From positions 1-9,171 of the forward strand of contig CALMDI010000530.1 of the NCBI GenBank assembly GCA_937864975.1: a stretch of 9,171 nt of DNA. Direction: 5' to 3'. Source of the DNA: an uncultured Chloroflexota bacterium. Lineage in GTDB: Bacteria > Chloroflexota > Anaerolineae > Aggregatilineales > Phototrophicaceae. A program made the position numbers and the translations under genes. This document shows, piece after piece, positions 1 through 6,238 of this stretch. The notes below the pieces were generated by a model. That model saw only the letters and a program-made list of their open reading frames with translations, was not told where the DNA came from and did not search any database. Every line of letters begins with the position of its first letter. The stretch's first letter is position 1.

Positions 1-1710
1 ATCCGCGACGAACTGGGCTTTAACTATCTTTCCAGTGTCACCGCCGTCGATTATCTCGGCATTGGCGACCACATGGAAGTCGTCTATCACGCCTATCGCA
101 CGTCGGGCGGTCCGGCGCTGGTTTTCAAGGCGCAGACGCCGCGCGACAACGCCGAGGTTCCGTCGCTCGTGCCTGTCTATCCCGGCGCGGATTTTCAGGA
201 GCGCGAGGCGTGGGACTTGTACGGTATCCGGTTTCCCGGACACCCGAACCTGATGCGGATTCTGCTCTGGGAAGGCTTTGAAGGTCATCCGATGCGGAAG
301 GACTGGAAAGAGCCTTACTACGAGGAGGAGCACAAACCGTTCGACAGCCGCTGGCCCAAGGGTCACGTGTTCCGTTCGGAAGAGGCGAACCCTTACGGGC
401 ACAACGTCCAGTACCCCGACGACATTGATCTCTCGCGCCTGAACGATACATCCGAAGAAGCGGTATACAGCGGTCTCGGTCTCGGCGTCGACATTCAGGA
501 ATTAACGCAGAGCGACGGAACGATTCGCACCGACCGCCTCGTGGTCAACCTGGGTCCGCATCATCCGAGCACGCACGGCGTGTTCCGCATGGTCGTCACG
601 CTCGACGGCGAGACGGTCGAAACGCTCGAACCGGTCATGGGCTATCTGCATCGCAACCACGAGCAAATCGGCGAGCGCAACACCTGGCTCGCCAATATGC
701 CGTTCACCGACCGCCTCGACTACATTTCTGGTATGAGCAACAACCTCGGCTACGCTTTGGCGGTCGAGCATTTGCTGGCAAAAGGCGCGCGCTATCAGCC
801 GCCGACGTACCGCGCGGAAGTCATTCGCGTCCTGATGGTCGAACTGACCCGCATCGTCAATCACTTCTGGGCGATTGGCTTCCTGCTCAACGACCTCGGC
901 GCGTTCTTTACACCCGCGCTCTACGCCATTGCCGAGCGCGAGAAGATTCTCGACTTCTTCGAGGCGACGGCAGGTTCCCGGCTCATGCCGAACTACATGC
1001 GTTTCGGCGGTGTCTTCAAGGACTTGCCGGACAGCATTCGTTCGATCAGCAACCTCATCAACGACCGCGTGCGCGACTTCAACACGATGGAGTATCTGAC
1101 CGAGTTGATTAACGACCGCCTGCCCGCGGCGATTGACGAGTTGGACACGTTCCTGACGACGAGCGAGATTTTGACGACGCGCACCATCGGCGTTGGCTAT
1201 CTGCCGCCCGAAATGGCAATCGCCTATAGCTGCGCGGGTCCGCTGCTGCGGGCGAGCGGCGTTCCCTACGACGTGCGCCGCGCCGATCCCTACAGCATCT
1301 ATCCTGAGTTGGATTTCGACATTCCCATTCGCACCCACGGCGACGTCTATGATCGCTACCTGATTCGCCTGGACGAAATGCGTGAGAGCATCCGAATTCT
1401 GAAGCAGATTTTGCCGCGGCTGGAGCGCACCAAGGGCGAGCCGTTCTTCGCAGGAAACAAGCAGTACATGCCGCGCGTGCCGGTCGGAGAATCCTACGGG
1501 CGCGTCGAAAATCCGAAAGGTGAGCTTGGCTTTTACGTCGTCTCGGCAGGCGATGAGAAGGGGACGCAGAACCCGTGGCGTTATCACGTCCGCGCGCCGA
1601 GCTTTATCAACCTCACGGCGCTTGGACAGATGTGCAAGGGGCATAAGGTCGCCGACGTTGTCGTCATTCTCGGCAGTATCGACATCGTTCTGGGCGAGAC
1701 GGATCGCTAA
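1..1710 (+). CDS. nuoCD: NADH-quinone oxidoreductase subunit C/D fusion (5' partial)
   Basis: Peripheral-arm subunits of respiratory complex I (NADH to quinone, proton pumping) made as one polypeptide. The frame is open at the left edge, so the N-terminus is missing; the first internal ATG (73) is probably not the real start, because conserved-looking sequence precedes it. The NuoC signature (ER-x-AWDLYGIRFPGHP ... EGHPMRKDW) is at 199-306. A linker of about 74 codons follows, and the NuoD part begins near 529 with NLGPHHPSTHG, then GYLH and DRLDY. The His of PSTHG (574-576) and the Tyr of DRLDY (721-723) match the quinone-site His38 and Tyr87 of Thermus Nqo4 (family knowledge). The protein ends GSIDIVLGETDR, a typical NuoD terminus. 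No stop or ribosome binding site separates the halves, so this is a true fusion. nuoI follows after 45 bp, which suggests one operon. Confidence 0.96.
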   Translation: MRDELGFNYLSSVTAVDYLGIGDHMEVVYHAYRTSGGPALVFKAQTPRDNAEVPSLVPVYPGADFQEREAWDLYGIRFPGHPNLMRILLWEGFEGHPMRKDWKEPYYEEEHKPFDSRWPKGHVFRSEEANPYGHNVQYPDDIDLSRLNDTSEEAVYSGLGLGVDIQELTQSDGTIRTDRLVVNLGPHHPSTHGVFRMVVTLDGETVETLEPVMGYLHRNHEQIGERNTWLANMPFTDRLDYISGMSNNLGYALAVEHLLAKGARYQPPTYRAEVIRVLMVELTRIVNHFWAIGFLLNDLGAFFTPALYAIAEREKILDFFEATAGSRLMPNYMRFGGVFKDLPDSIRSISNLINDRVRDFNTMEYLTELINDRLPAAIDELDTFLTTSEILTTRTIGVGYLPPEMAIAYSCAGPLLRASGVPYDVRRADPYSIYPELDFDIPIRTHGDVYDRYLIRLDEMRESIRILKQILPRLERTKGEPFFAGNKQYMPRVPVGESYGRVENPKGELGFYVVSAGDEKGTQNPWRYHVRAPSFINLTALGQMCKGHKVADVVVILGSIDIVLGETDR

Positions 1711-1716
1711 CATCCG

Positions 1717-1737
1717 CGCGGGCAGCCTGCGCCCGCG
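1717..1737 (+). other. GC-rich hairpin between nuoCD and nuoI
   Basis: A perfect 7-bp inverted repeat, CGCGGGC (1717-1723) and GCCCGCG (1731-1737) with a 7-nt loop, fills the short gap between the two nuo genes. It has no downstream T-run, so it is not an intrinsic terminator. It could stabilise or process the mRNA between cistrons, or be chance in GC-rich DNA. Confidence 0.4.
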
Positions 1738-1755
1738 GGACGAGAAGGAGTTGCC

Positions 1756-2655
1756 ATGTACGGAGTGGGCATTGCCAGGGGACTCTGGGTCACCTTCCGA
1801 CACTTTCTGAATACCTATGTCGGCGATATCCGCCGCGCGAGTGGGGAGTACCTCGGCTCGACGCTGGGCGACACGCCGTTTGAACTGCGCCAGGGTTTGA
1901 AGGCGAGAGGTGTCTATACCGTCGAATACCCTGACGAGAAGCTGGCAATGGCGGAGCGCTTCCGCTTCGTGCCGTTCCTCGTGATCGAAAACTACGATCA
2001 CCCGGATCGTCCGGGTCACGACTGGTGTACAAGCTGCGGCATCTGCGCGAAGGTGTGCCCGCCGCAGTGTATCTGGATTGTGCGCGGCGAAGACCCCACC
2101 ACGAAGCGTCCGATCCCGGAACCGGAAGCGTTCTACATCGACATCGACATCTGCATGAACTGTGGCTACTGCGCCGAGTTCTGCCCGTTCGACGCCATCA
2201 AGATGGATCATGACTACGAGCTTGCCAGCTACGACCGCACCAGCAACCACATTTTTGACAAGGCGAAGCTGTCCAAGGAGTTCCGTTACTGGGTGAGCAT
2301 CGCGCCGAGCGTTGCGGAAGAAGAAGCCGAAGCGCGCGGCGGTTGGGAACACCCCGACATCATCAAGGAAAAGAAGAAGGCGGCTGGCGGCGGTCGCGGC
2401 GCGGCGCCCGCGCCCGCGGGCACCCCGCCGGGACGCGCCAACCCACCCGTCACGGGCGAGCAGGCGGCGACGAGCGAAGCGGCGGCGGGCGTGGCTGCCA
2501 ACGTCGAGGCGACCGAGCGCGCGAAAGCGACCGAACAGGAACCGGGACCGGAACCCGCTCCTGCCATGAGCGACGAGGACAAGGCGAAAGCCGAGCGCCT
2601 CGCCAAGCGCGAAGCGGCGCTGGCGCGCAAGCGAGCAAAAGAGGGCGGTGAGTAA
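1756..2655 (+). CDS. nuoI: NADH-quinone oxidoreductase subunit I with extended C-terminus
   Basis: Carries the two [4Fe-4S] clusters (N6a/N6b) that pass electrons toward NuoB and quinone at the inner face of the membrane. Two ferredoxin motifs are intact: C91-x2-C94-x2-C97-x3-C101-P and C133-x2-C136-x2-C139-x3-C143-P. The amphipathic GLWVTFRHFL start is typical. The ATG has a strong SD (AGAAGGAG, 1743-1750) at 5-nt spacing. Two oddities: about 30 extra residues (about 22-53) lie between the N-terminal helix and the YPDE segment, and after about residue 186 there is a tail of about 110 residues rich in Ala, Pro, Gly, Glu and Lys, ending in a charged, probably helical Lys/Arg/Glu/Ala stretch. 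Usual family members are about 160-180 residues; this one is 299. It is the last gene before a terminator, so nuoH and later subunits must lie elsewhere if present. Confidence 0.95.
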   Translation: MYGVGIARGLWVTFRHFLNTYVGDIRRASGEYLGSTLGDTPFELRQGLKARGVYTVEYPDEKLAMAERFRFVPFLVIENYDHPDRPGHDWCTSCGICAKVCPPQCIWIVRGEDPTTKRPIPEPEAFYIDIDICMNCGYCAEFCPFDAIKMDHDYELASYDRTSNHIFDKAKLSKEFRYWVSIAPSVAEEEAEARGGWEHPDIIKEKKKAAGGGRGAAPAPAGTPPGRANPPVTGEQAATSEAAAGVAANVEATERAKATEQEPGPEPAPAMSDEDKAKAERLAKREAALARKRAKEGGE

Positions 2656-2664
2656 GCGTCTCTC

Positions 2665-2695
2665 AATCGCCGGGTGCTCAGCATCCGGCGATTTT
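2665..2695 (+). terminator. Rho-independent terminator of the nuo operon
   Basis: The 9-bp perfect stem AATCGCCGG (2665-2673) / CCGGCGATT (2685-2693) can extend inward by about 3 pairs (one G-U) around a 5-nt loop. It runs straight into TTTT (2692-2695). It lies 9 nt after the nuoI stop, so transcription of the nuo genes should end here. Confidence 0.88.
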
Positions 2696-2726
2696 CATTC
2701 CATCCGGGCTGATCTCGAATCGAACC

Positions 2727-4007
2727 ATGACAGCGTACGCGGACACAACGCAGGGCGATCTCGCCACGTCGAAACCACGGATCAGCATCGATAAATACAC
2801 CCTCGTCGCCGTTACGCTGATCGCGGTGTTGACGCTGGTGTATGTCATCCCCGCGCTCCTGTACTACCTCACCTTCAGCGTCGCGACCGCCGATCATTGG
2901 GCGCACGTCAAATTCGCCTACGAGTTCCTTGAAGCAGGTCGACCGCGCTCCGCGCATTTCCTCTATCAACTGACCTATCTCGGCGCGGCGAATGTGCTCC
3001 CCTGGGCGAACCCGCCGACCCTCATTCTCATCCTGAACACGTTGTTCAATCTGGGCATGGCGTATCTCGTTTACGGGCTGCTCGCCCGGACGTTTGGCAA
3101 TCCTCGTAGCTTCATCGCGTCGGTCGGGCTTGCCGGGCTTGCCGTCTCCGCCATTATCGCCGGACCGATCAATATCGCGTCTCAGATTTTTGAACCCAGC
3201 GGGCTGTGGGAACATAGCTATCTTCGCTACAACAACATGCACAGCCCGACCTACTTGATGCTCAAGCCAGCGGCGTTCGCGCTCTGGCTGATGATCTTGC
3301 GCGTCTGGCGTCCCCGGTACGGCGTCGTTTCCAACATCTGGATAATCGCGACTGCCGCGCTGGTCGTCCTCTGCGGGTTCGTCAAGCCCAATTATTTGTT
3401 CGCCCTCGTGCCGGGCTTAGGACTCATCGCAGCCTACGCGCTTCTTCGGCGGCGTCCCGACTGGATCAACTGGCGCCTGCTGATTGGCGTTGGGCTTGTC
3501 GGCAGTCTCACGCTGGCGGCACAGTACGCAATGGGGTCGCTGCTGTACGATCCGGCGGATGCCGTGCAGATCGTCTTCGAGCCATTAGGACTTTTCACGG
3601 CGTGGGGCGTGGTCGATGACTGGTTCTGGGCGCGGATTTTTCTATCCGTTGCCTTTCCGGTCGCCGTGTACGTCGTCTACTTCCGCGAGGCGCGCAGCAA
3701 TGTGCCGCTGAATTTTGCGTGGTTGTTCTTTCTCGTCGCTTTCGCTCAGGGCGTTTTCCTGTTAGAGGCAGGGGATCGTTCCGGTCACGGCAATTTTATC
3801 TGGGGCAGCATGATCTGTTTGTTTATCCTGTTTGTGACCTCGCTCCTGTTTTTCCTCAAGCGTTCGGTGTCATTCACCAATGGCATTCGCTTCAGGCTCG
3901 GCGTGGGATCGGTCTTCCTGCTGATCGTGCTGGCGCTTCAGGTTGCCAGCGGCATTGACCGGGTGGTGCGCTTTATGAGCGAATTCACCGCCTGGGCAAA
4001 TCTCTGA
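2727..4007 (+). CDS. Polytopic membrane protein, possibly GT-C-like
   Basis: 426 residues with about 10-11 hydrophobic segments, roughly residues 26-50, 97-120, 129-150, 176-194, 204-217, 222-240, 250-270, 303-319, 328-346, 358-377 and 392-408. The N-terminal 23 residues are polar and probably cytosolic. The loop after the first helix contains ADHWAHVKFAYEFLEAG and then PRSAHFLYQL; an acidic/His-rich first outer loop of this kind is seen in GT-C fold glycosyltransferases that use lipid-linked sugars. Other notable stretches are YNNMHSPTYLMLKP and FVKPN. I do not recognise a named family, so the enzymatic role is a guess. It stands alone between two terminators. No clear SD precedes the ATG, which lies only 31 nt after the nuo terminator. 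The next in-frame ATG (residue 111) would delete the first helix and loop, so 2727 is preferred. Confidence 0.75.
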   Translation: MTAYADTTQGDLATSKPRISIDKYTLVAVTLIAVLTLVYVIPALLYYLTFSVATADHWAHVKFAYEFLEAGRPRSAHFLYQLTYLGAANVLPWANPPTLILILNTLFNLGMAYLVYGLLARTFGNPRSFIASVGLAGLAVSAIIAGPINIASQIFEPSGLWEHSYLRYNNMHSPTYLMLKPAAFALWLMILRVWRPRYGVVSNIWIIATAALVVLCGFVKPNYLFALVPGLGLIAAYALLRRRPDWINWRLLIGVGLVGSLTLAAQYAMGSLLYDPADAVQIVFEPLGLFTAWGVVDDWFWARIFLSVAFPVAVYVVYFREARSNVPLNFAWLFFLVAFAQGVFLLEAGDRSGHGNFIWGSMICLFILFVTSLLFFLKRSVSFTNGIRFRLGVGSVFLLIVLALQVASGIDRVVRFMSEFTAWANL

Positions 4008-4081
4008 CCTCTGTTCGAAGTAAAAGGACATGAGTCCATCGTAGCGGCAAGCGGCTCACCTGCCTTGCTCACGCAGAGTGG

Positions 4082-4115
4082 AATCCGGTCAAATTACCGA
4101 CCGGATTTCTATTTT
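4082..4115 (+). terminator. Rho-independent terminator after the membrane protein gene
   Basis: A perfect 9-bp stem, AATCCGGTC (4082-4090) and GACCGGATT (4099-4107) with an 8-nt loop, is followed by an interrupted T-rich tract (TTTCTATTTT). It lies 75 nt after the stop of the upstream gene. Confidence 0.82.
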
Positions 4116-4134
4116 CATATATAACTATTATATT
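4106..4134 (+). promoter_or_regulatory. Candidate promoter for the HdeD-family gene
   Basis: The DNA right after the terminator turns very AT-rich. A TATATT box (4129-4134) sits 17 nt after a weak TTTCTA -35-like element (4106-4111), which matches the consensus at three positions. It is about 47 nt upstream of the ATG. The overlapping AT-rich sequence offers other possible -10 boxes, so the exact position is uncertain. Confidence 0.35.
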
Positions 4135-4168
4135 CAGCGATTATGCTGGATGTACCGCACTCTGTAAG

Positions 4169-4175
4169 AAGGAGG
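4169..4175 (+). promoter_or_regulatory. Consensus ribosome binding site (AAGGAGG)
   Basis: AAGGAGG lies 5 nt before the ATG at 4181. It decides the start and frame of the HdeD-family gene over an overlapping frame opening at 4143. It is the best Shine-Dalgarno in the window. Confidence 0.85.
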
Positions 4176-4180
4176 CTCCG

Positions 4181-4753
4181 ATGCTCAGCGTCATGTCTCA
4201 GTATTGGTGGGTTCTGGCGCTTCGTGGTGCTCTTGCCATCATCTTCGGGATTTTGCTACTCGTCGTTCCGGCGGATGTTGCGATTACGACGCTGGTACTC
4301 ATCTTCGGCGCTTACGCCATTGTCGACGGCATCTTCGCCATCTTCACGGCGTTTCGCGACCGCACGACCAATACCAGTTGGTGGGTCATTCTGCTTGAAG
4401 GCATTGTCGGCGTCATAGCGGGTCTCATCGCCATTTTCCTGCCCGGCATTACGGCGCTGGCGCTGCTCTATGTTGTCGCGGCGTGGGCAATTGTGACCGG
4501 CGTCTTCCAGATCATGGCGGCGATTCGCCTGCGTAAAGAAATCGAAGGCGAGTTGTTCCTCGGCTTGTCGGGTCTTGCCTCCATCATCTTCGGTATCCTC
4601 TTGATCGTACTCCCGGCGCCCGCGGGTCTGTTGACGCTGCTCTGGCTCGCCGCGATCTACTCCATCATCTTCGGGGTCATCATGGTCATTCTCGCGTTCC
4701 GTGTCCGTGGTATGGATGATGTCTCGACGACTCCCATCGCTCATTCGCCTTGA
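4181..4753 (+). CDS. HdeD family (DUF308) membrane protein
   Basis: 190 residues with six predicted membrane helices (about 9-30, 36-58, 67-88, 92-115, 124-146, 150-173). They are arranged as three helix pairs that repeat one theme: WWVLALRGALAIIFGILLLVVP, then WWVILLEGIVGVIAGLIAIFLPG, then the stretch at residues 124-145 ending FGILLIVLP. This threefold pattern is the hallmark of the HdeD/DUF308 family. E. coli HdeD is linked to acid resistance; in most other bacteria the function is unknown, so no stress role is asserted here. The gene is monocistronic, with a terminator on each side. The soluble C-terminal tail is short and polar. Confidence 0.9.
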   Translation: MLSVMSQYWWVLALRGALAIIFGILLLVVPADVAITTLVLIFGAYAIVDGIFAIFTAFRDRTTNTSWWVILLEGIVGVIAGLIAIFLPGITALALLYVVAAWAIVTGVFQIMAAIRLRKEIEGELFLGLSGLASIIFGILLIVLPAPAGLLTLLWLAAIYSIIFGVIMVILAFRVRGMDDVSTTPIAHSP

Positions 4754-4774
4754 TGCAGCGTTGATGTAATGAAC

Positions 4775-4799
4775 AGCCCGGTCGAGTGCCGGGCTTTTT
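4775..4799 (+). terminator. Rho-independent terminator after the HdeD-family gene
   Basis: The 7-bp perfect stem AGCCCGG (4775-4781) / CCGGGCT (4789-4795) has a 7-nt loop and runs into five T residues (4795-4799), 21 nt after the stop codon. Confidence 0.9.
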
Positions 4800-4842
4800 G
4801 TTGGATTCGGGTCGTTTTCTGCGCTCCCCGATCAGGTTCGCG

Positions 4843-4872
4843 CTGCCGAATTTCTCTGACATCCGCTATAAT
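4843..4872 (+). promoter_or_regulatory. Promoter of the Mrp-family gene
   Basis: A perfect TATAAT -10 box lies at 4867-4872. The best -35 candidate is weak (CTGCCG, 4843-4848, 18-nt spacer, three consensus matches). Transcription would begin near 4879, giving a 5' leader of about 30 nt before the ATG at 4911. The upstream gene ends at a terminator, so a promoter is expected here. Confidence 0.6.
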
Positions 4873-4910
4873 TATTGCCGTATCGCCCTTCGCATTGAAC
4901 TGGATAAACC

Positions 4911-5963
4911 ATGACGGACGTGAGAGAGCAACTGATGGCGGCGCTCGGCACGGTCATCGAGCCTGAGCTGCACCGCGATATTGTGAGCCTGAATATGGTG
5001 CGCGATCTGTCGGTCGAAGGCAGCACCGCGCGCTTTACGCTGGTGTTGACGACGCCTGCTTGCCCACTGAAAGACGTGTTCGTGCAGCGCTGCAATGAAG
5101 CGGTCATCGGTCACGTGCCGGGAATCGCGAAGCTGGACATCAAGTGGGACGCGCAAGTGCCCACCGACCGCAAGCTGCATGGGCGGCTGGACGTGCCGAT
5201 GCGGAGTATCATTGCCGTGGCGAGCGGCAAGGGCGGCGTTGGCAAGAGCACCGTCGCGACCAATCTCGCCGTCGCGCTGGCGGAAGCAGGCGCGCGCGTG
5301 GGCTTGATGGACGCCGATATCCTCAACCCGAACATCCCGATGATGATCGGCGTCGGCGTCGGGCGACCGAAAGTGGTCAACGAAAAGATGATCCCCATCG
5401 AAGCCTACGGCGTCAAGACCATCAGCACCGGATTCCTGAGCGATCCCAGCAAGCCGATGATTTTGCGCGGACCGATGCTCCACAGCGCGATTCGCCAGTT
5501 CTTCACCGACGTCAACTGGGGCACGCTGGATTACATGATTGTCGATCTGCCGCCGGGAACGGGTGACGCGCCGCTGTCGCTGGCGCAGTCCTTCCCGCTC
5601 ACGGGCGCGGTCATCGTCACCCAGCCGCAGGACGTGGCGGTTTCCGACGCCCTCCGCAGCATCGCCATGTTTGAAACCCTGAACGTGCCCATCCTGGGCG
5701 TGGTCGAGAATATGGCGGGCGACTTCTTCGGGGAGGGCGGCGGCGAAAAGCTGGCGCAGCAGCGCGGCGTGGCATTTCTGGGGCGCGTGCCGCTGGATGC
5801 CGAAGTTCGGAAGGGCGGCGACTACGGACGTCCGATTGTGATCCATGCGCCGGACAGCCCGGCAGGGCAGGCGTTGCAGCAGGTTGCCGAGAACACGGCG
5901 GCGCGCGTCAGTGTCGTGCTGCTTCAGTCGGCGGACGTGATTCCGCTCAACATCATCGGCTAA
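4911..5963 (+). CDS. mrp: Mrp/ApbC-type iron-sulfur cluster carrier ATPase
   Basis: A cytosolic P-loop protein thought to bind and deliver Fe-S clusters to apo-proteins; complex I, encoded just upstream, is a plausible client. Residues 1-85 form a MIP18/DUF59 domain with the typical TPACP (Cys51). Residues about 97-330 form the MinD/ParA-like ATPase: deviant Walker A GKGGVGKST (106-114), DADILNPNIP switch (134-143) and DLPPGTGD Walker B region (212-219). In most Mrp/NBP35 proteins a CxxC pair follows the ENM motif and ligates the cluster. Here ENMAGDFFGEGGGEKLA (266-282) is shortened and has no Cys. The only cysteines are Cys51 and Cys61, both in the N-terminal domain. The length of 350 is normal. 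The start is set by the DUF59 domain; the SD is weak. Confidence 0.92.
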   Translation: MTDVREQLMAALGTVIEPELHRDIVSLNMVRDLSVEGSTARFTLVLTTPACPLKDVFVQRCNEAVIGHVPGIAKLDIKWDAQVPTDRKLHGRLDVPMRSIIAVASGKGGVGKSTVATNLAVALAEAGARVGLMDADILNPNIPMMIGVGVGRPKVVNEKMIPIEAYGVKTISTGFLSDPSKPMILRGPMLHSAIRQFFTDVNWGTLDYMIVDLPPGTGDAPLSLAQSFPLTGAVIVTQPQDVAVSDALRSIAMFETLNVPILGVVENMAGDFFGEGGGEKLAQQRGVAFLGRVPLDAEVRKGGDYGRPIVIHAPDSPAGQALQQVAENTAARVSVVLLQSADVIPLNIIG

Positions 5964-5973
5964 AGAAGTGAAG

Positions 5974-6055
5974 AGCTTTTAGCGGTCAGCGATCCGCTTT
6001 CAGCGAAAGAAAACGAGTTAACGCAAAGGCGCAAAGGACGCAAAGACGCAGAGAA
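5974..6055 (+). repeat. Dispersed heptad repeat, copy A (after mrp)
   Basis: First of three related copies. Positions 5974-6009 are a phased run of 7-nt units with consensus AGCNNTC (AGCTTTT, AGCGGTC, AGCGATC, CGCTTTC, AGCGAAAG). The tail follows as TTAACGCAAAGGCGCA and further CGCAAAG units. The copy starts 10 nt after the mrp stop codon. Compared with copy C it lacks exactly 7 nt (CGCAGTC) after the heptads, and the 36-nt heptad part differs at only 4 positions. Confidence 0.8.
6022..6054 (+). repeat. Tandem CGCAAAGG octamer run
   Basis: Four imperfect tandem units of 8-9 nt: CGCAAAGG, CGCAAAGGA, CGCAAAGA and CGCAGAGA. The run forms the tail of repeat copy A. Similar CGCAAAG-rich runs are common in intergenic DNA of several bacterial phyla (recollection, not checked). 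It has no coding or hairpin character. Confidence 0.8.
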
Positions 6056-6083
6056 CTTTAACCGCTGTGTCTCTGTCTCTCAG

Positions 6084-6174
6084 TGGTTCATCCGGCAAGT
6101 CAGTTGGCGAAAAGACAGTCGGTCGTAGGGGCACGACGTGTCGTGCCCGTTTTACGAATTTACCGGATGAACCA
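6084..6174. repeat. Inverted repeat TGGTTCATCCGG enclosing a palindrome
   Basis: The 12-nt perfect arms TGGTTCATCCGG (6084-6095) and CCGGATGAACCA (6163-6174) are 67 nt apart; weaker complementarity continues inward for about 6 nt. The pair encloses the GGGCACGAC palindrome and is itself enclosed by repeat copies A and B. It may be the terminal inverted repeats of a small non-autonomous element, or a long RNA stem. Confidence 0.7.
6129..6153 (+). terminator. GGGCACGAC palindrome with T-run, possible mrp terminator
   Basis: GGGCACGAC (6129-6137) and GTCGTGCCC (6140-6148) are 9-nt perfect arms separated by 2 nt, followed by GTTTT. On the plus strand this folds into a stem of about 8 bp with a 4-nt loop and T-run, so it could terminate mrp 165 nt past its stop. 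GTAGGGGCACGAC-type palindromes also occur as dispersed intergenic repeats (recollection), so it may be a repeat that also terminates. Confidence 0.5.
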
Positions 6175-6236
6175 TTCTGCGCCACTGTGTTAAGTTTTTT
6201 GACTTCGCTTTCGCTGAAAGCTGATCGCTATCCGCT
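6175..6236 (-). repeat. Dispersed heptad repeat, copy B (after the small membrane protein gene)
   Basis: Reverse-strand copy of the repeat at 5974-6055. Read on the minus strand it gives AGCGATC, AGCTTTC, AGCGAAAG, then CGAAGTC and the tail TTAACACAGTGGCGCAG. It begins about 2 nt after the stop codon of the minus-strand gene, in the same gene-relative orientation as the other copies. Its heptad part is shorter and more diverged than in A and C. With copy A it forms the outer arms of a nested inverted-repeat island. Confidence 0.72.
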
Positions 6237-6238
6237 TC

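Noticed and set aside
502..2352. Long open frame (616 codons) on the minus strand opposite nuoCD and nuoI
   Set aside because: It is an antisense shadow of two certain genes in GC-rich DNA: its protein is Arg/Ala/His-rich, with no recognisable domain and no fitting SD.
2286..3242. Minus-strand open frame of 318 codons spanning nuoI and the next gene
   Set aside because: It covers two different plus-strand genes and a terminator; low-complexity Arg/Ala sequence with no domain.
4008..4081. tRNA-like sequence (GTTCGAA next to short stems)
   Set aside because: No acceptor stem, anticodon arm or CCA-compatible end in the right order.
4143..4418. Alternative plus-strand frame overlapping the HdeD-family gene
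   Set aside because: The AAGGAGG ribosome binding site points to the ATG at 4181, whose frame gives the textbook six-helix protein.
4872..5846. Minus-strand open frame of 324 codons opposite mrp
   Set aside because: Shadow of mrp; the composition is His/Asp/Arg-rich and biased, and mrp itself has unmistakable motifs.
5974..6055. CRISPR-like array, because of regular short repeats
   Set aside because: The units are 7-9 nt and contiguous with no unique spacers, and no cas gene is near; they are tandem repeats.
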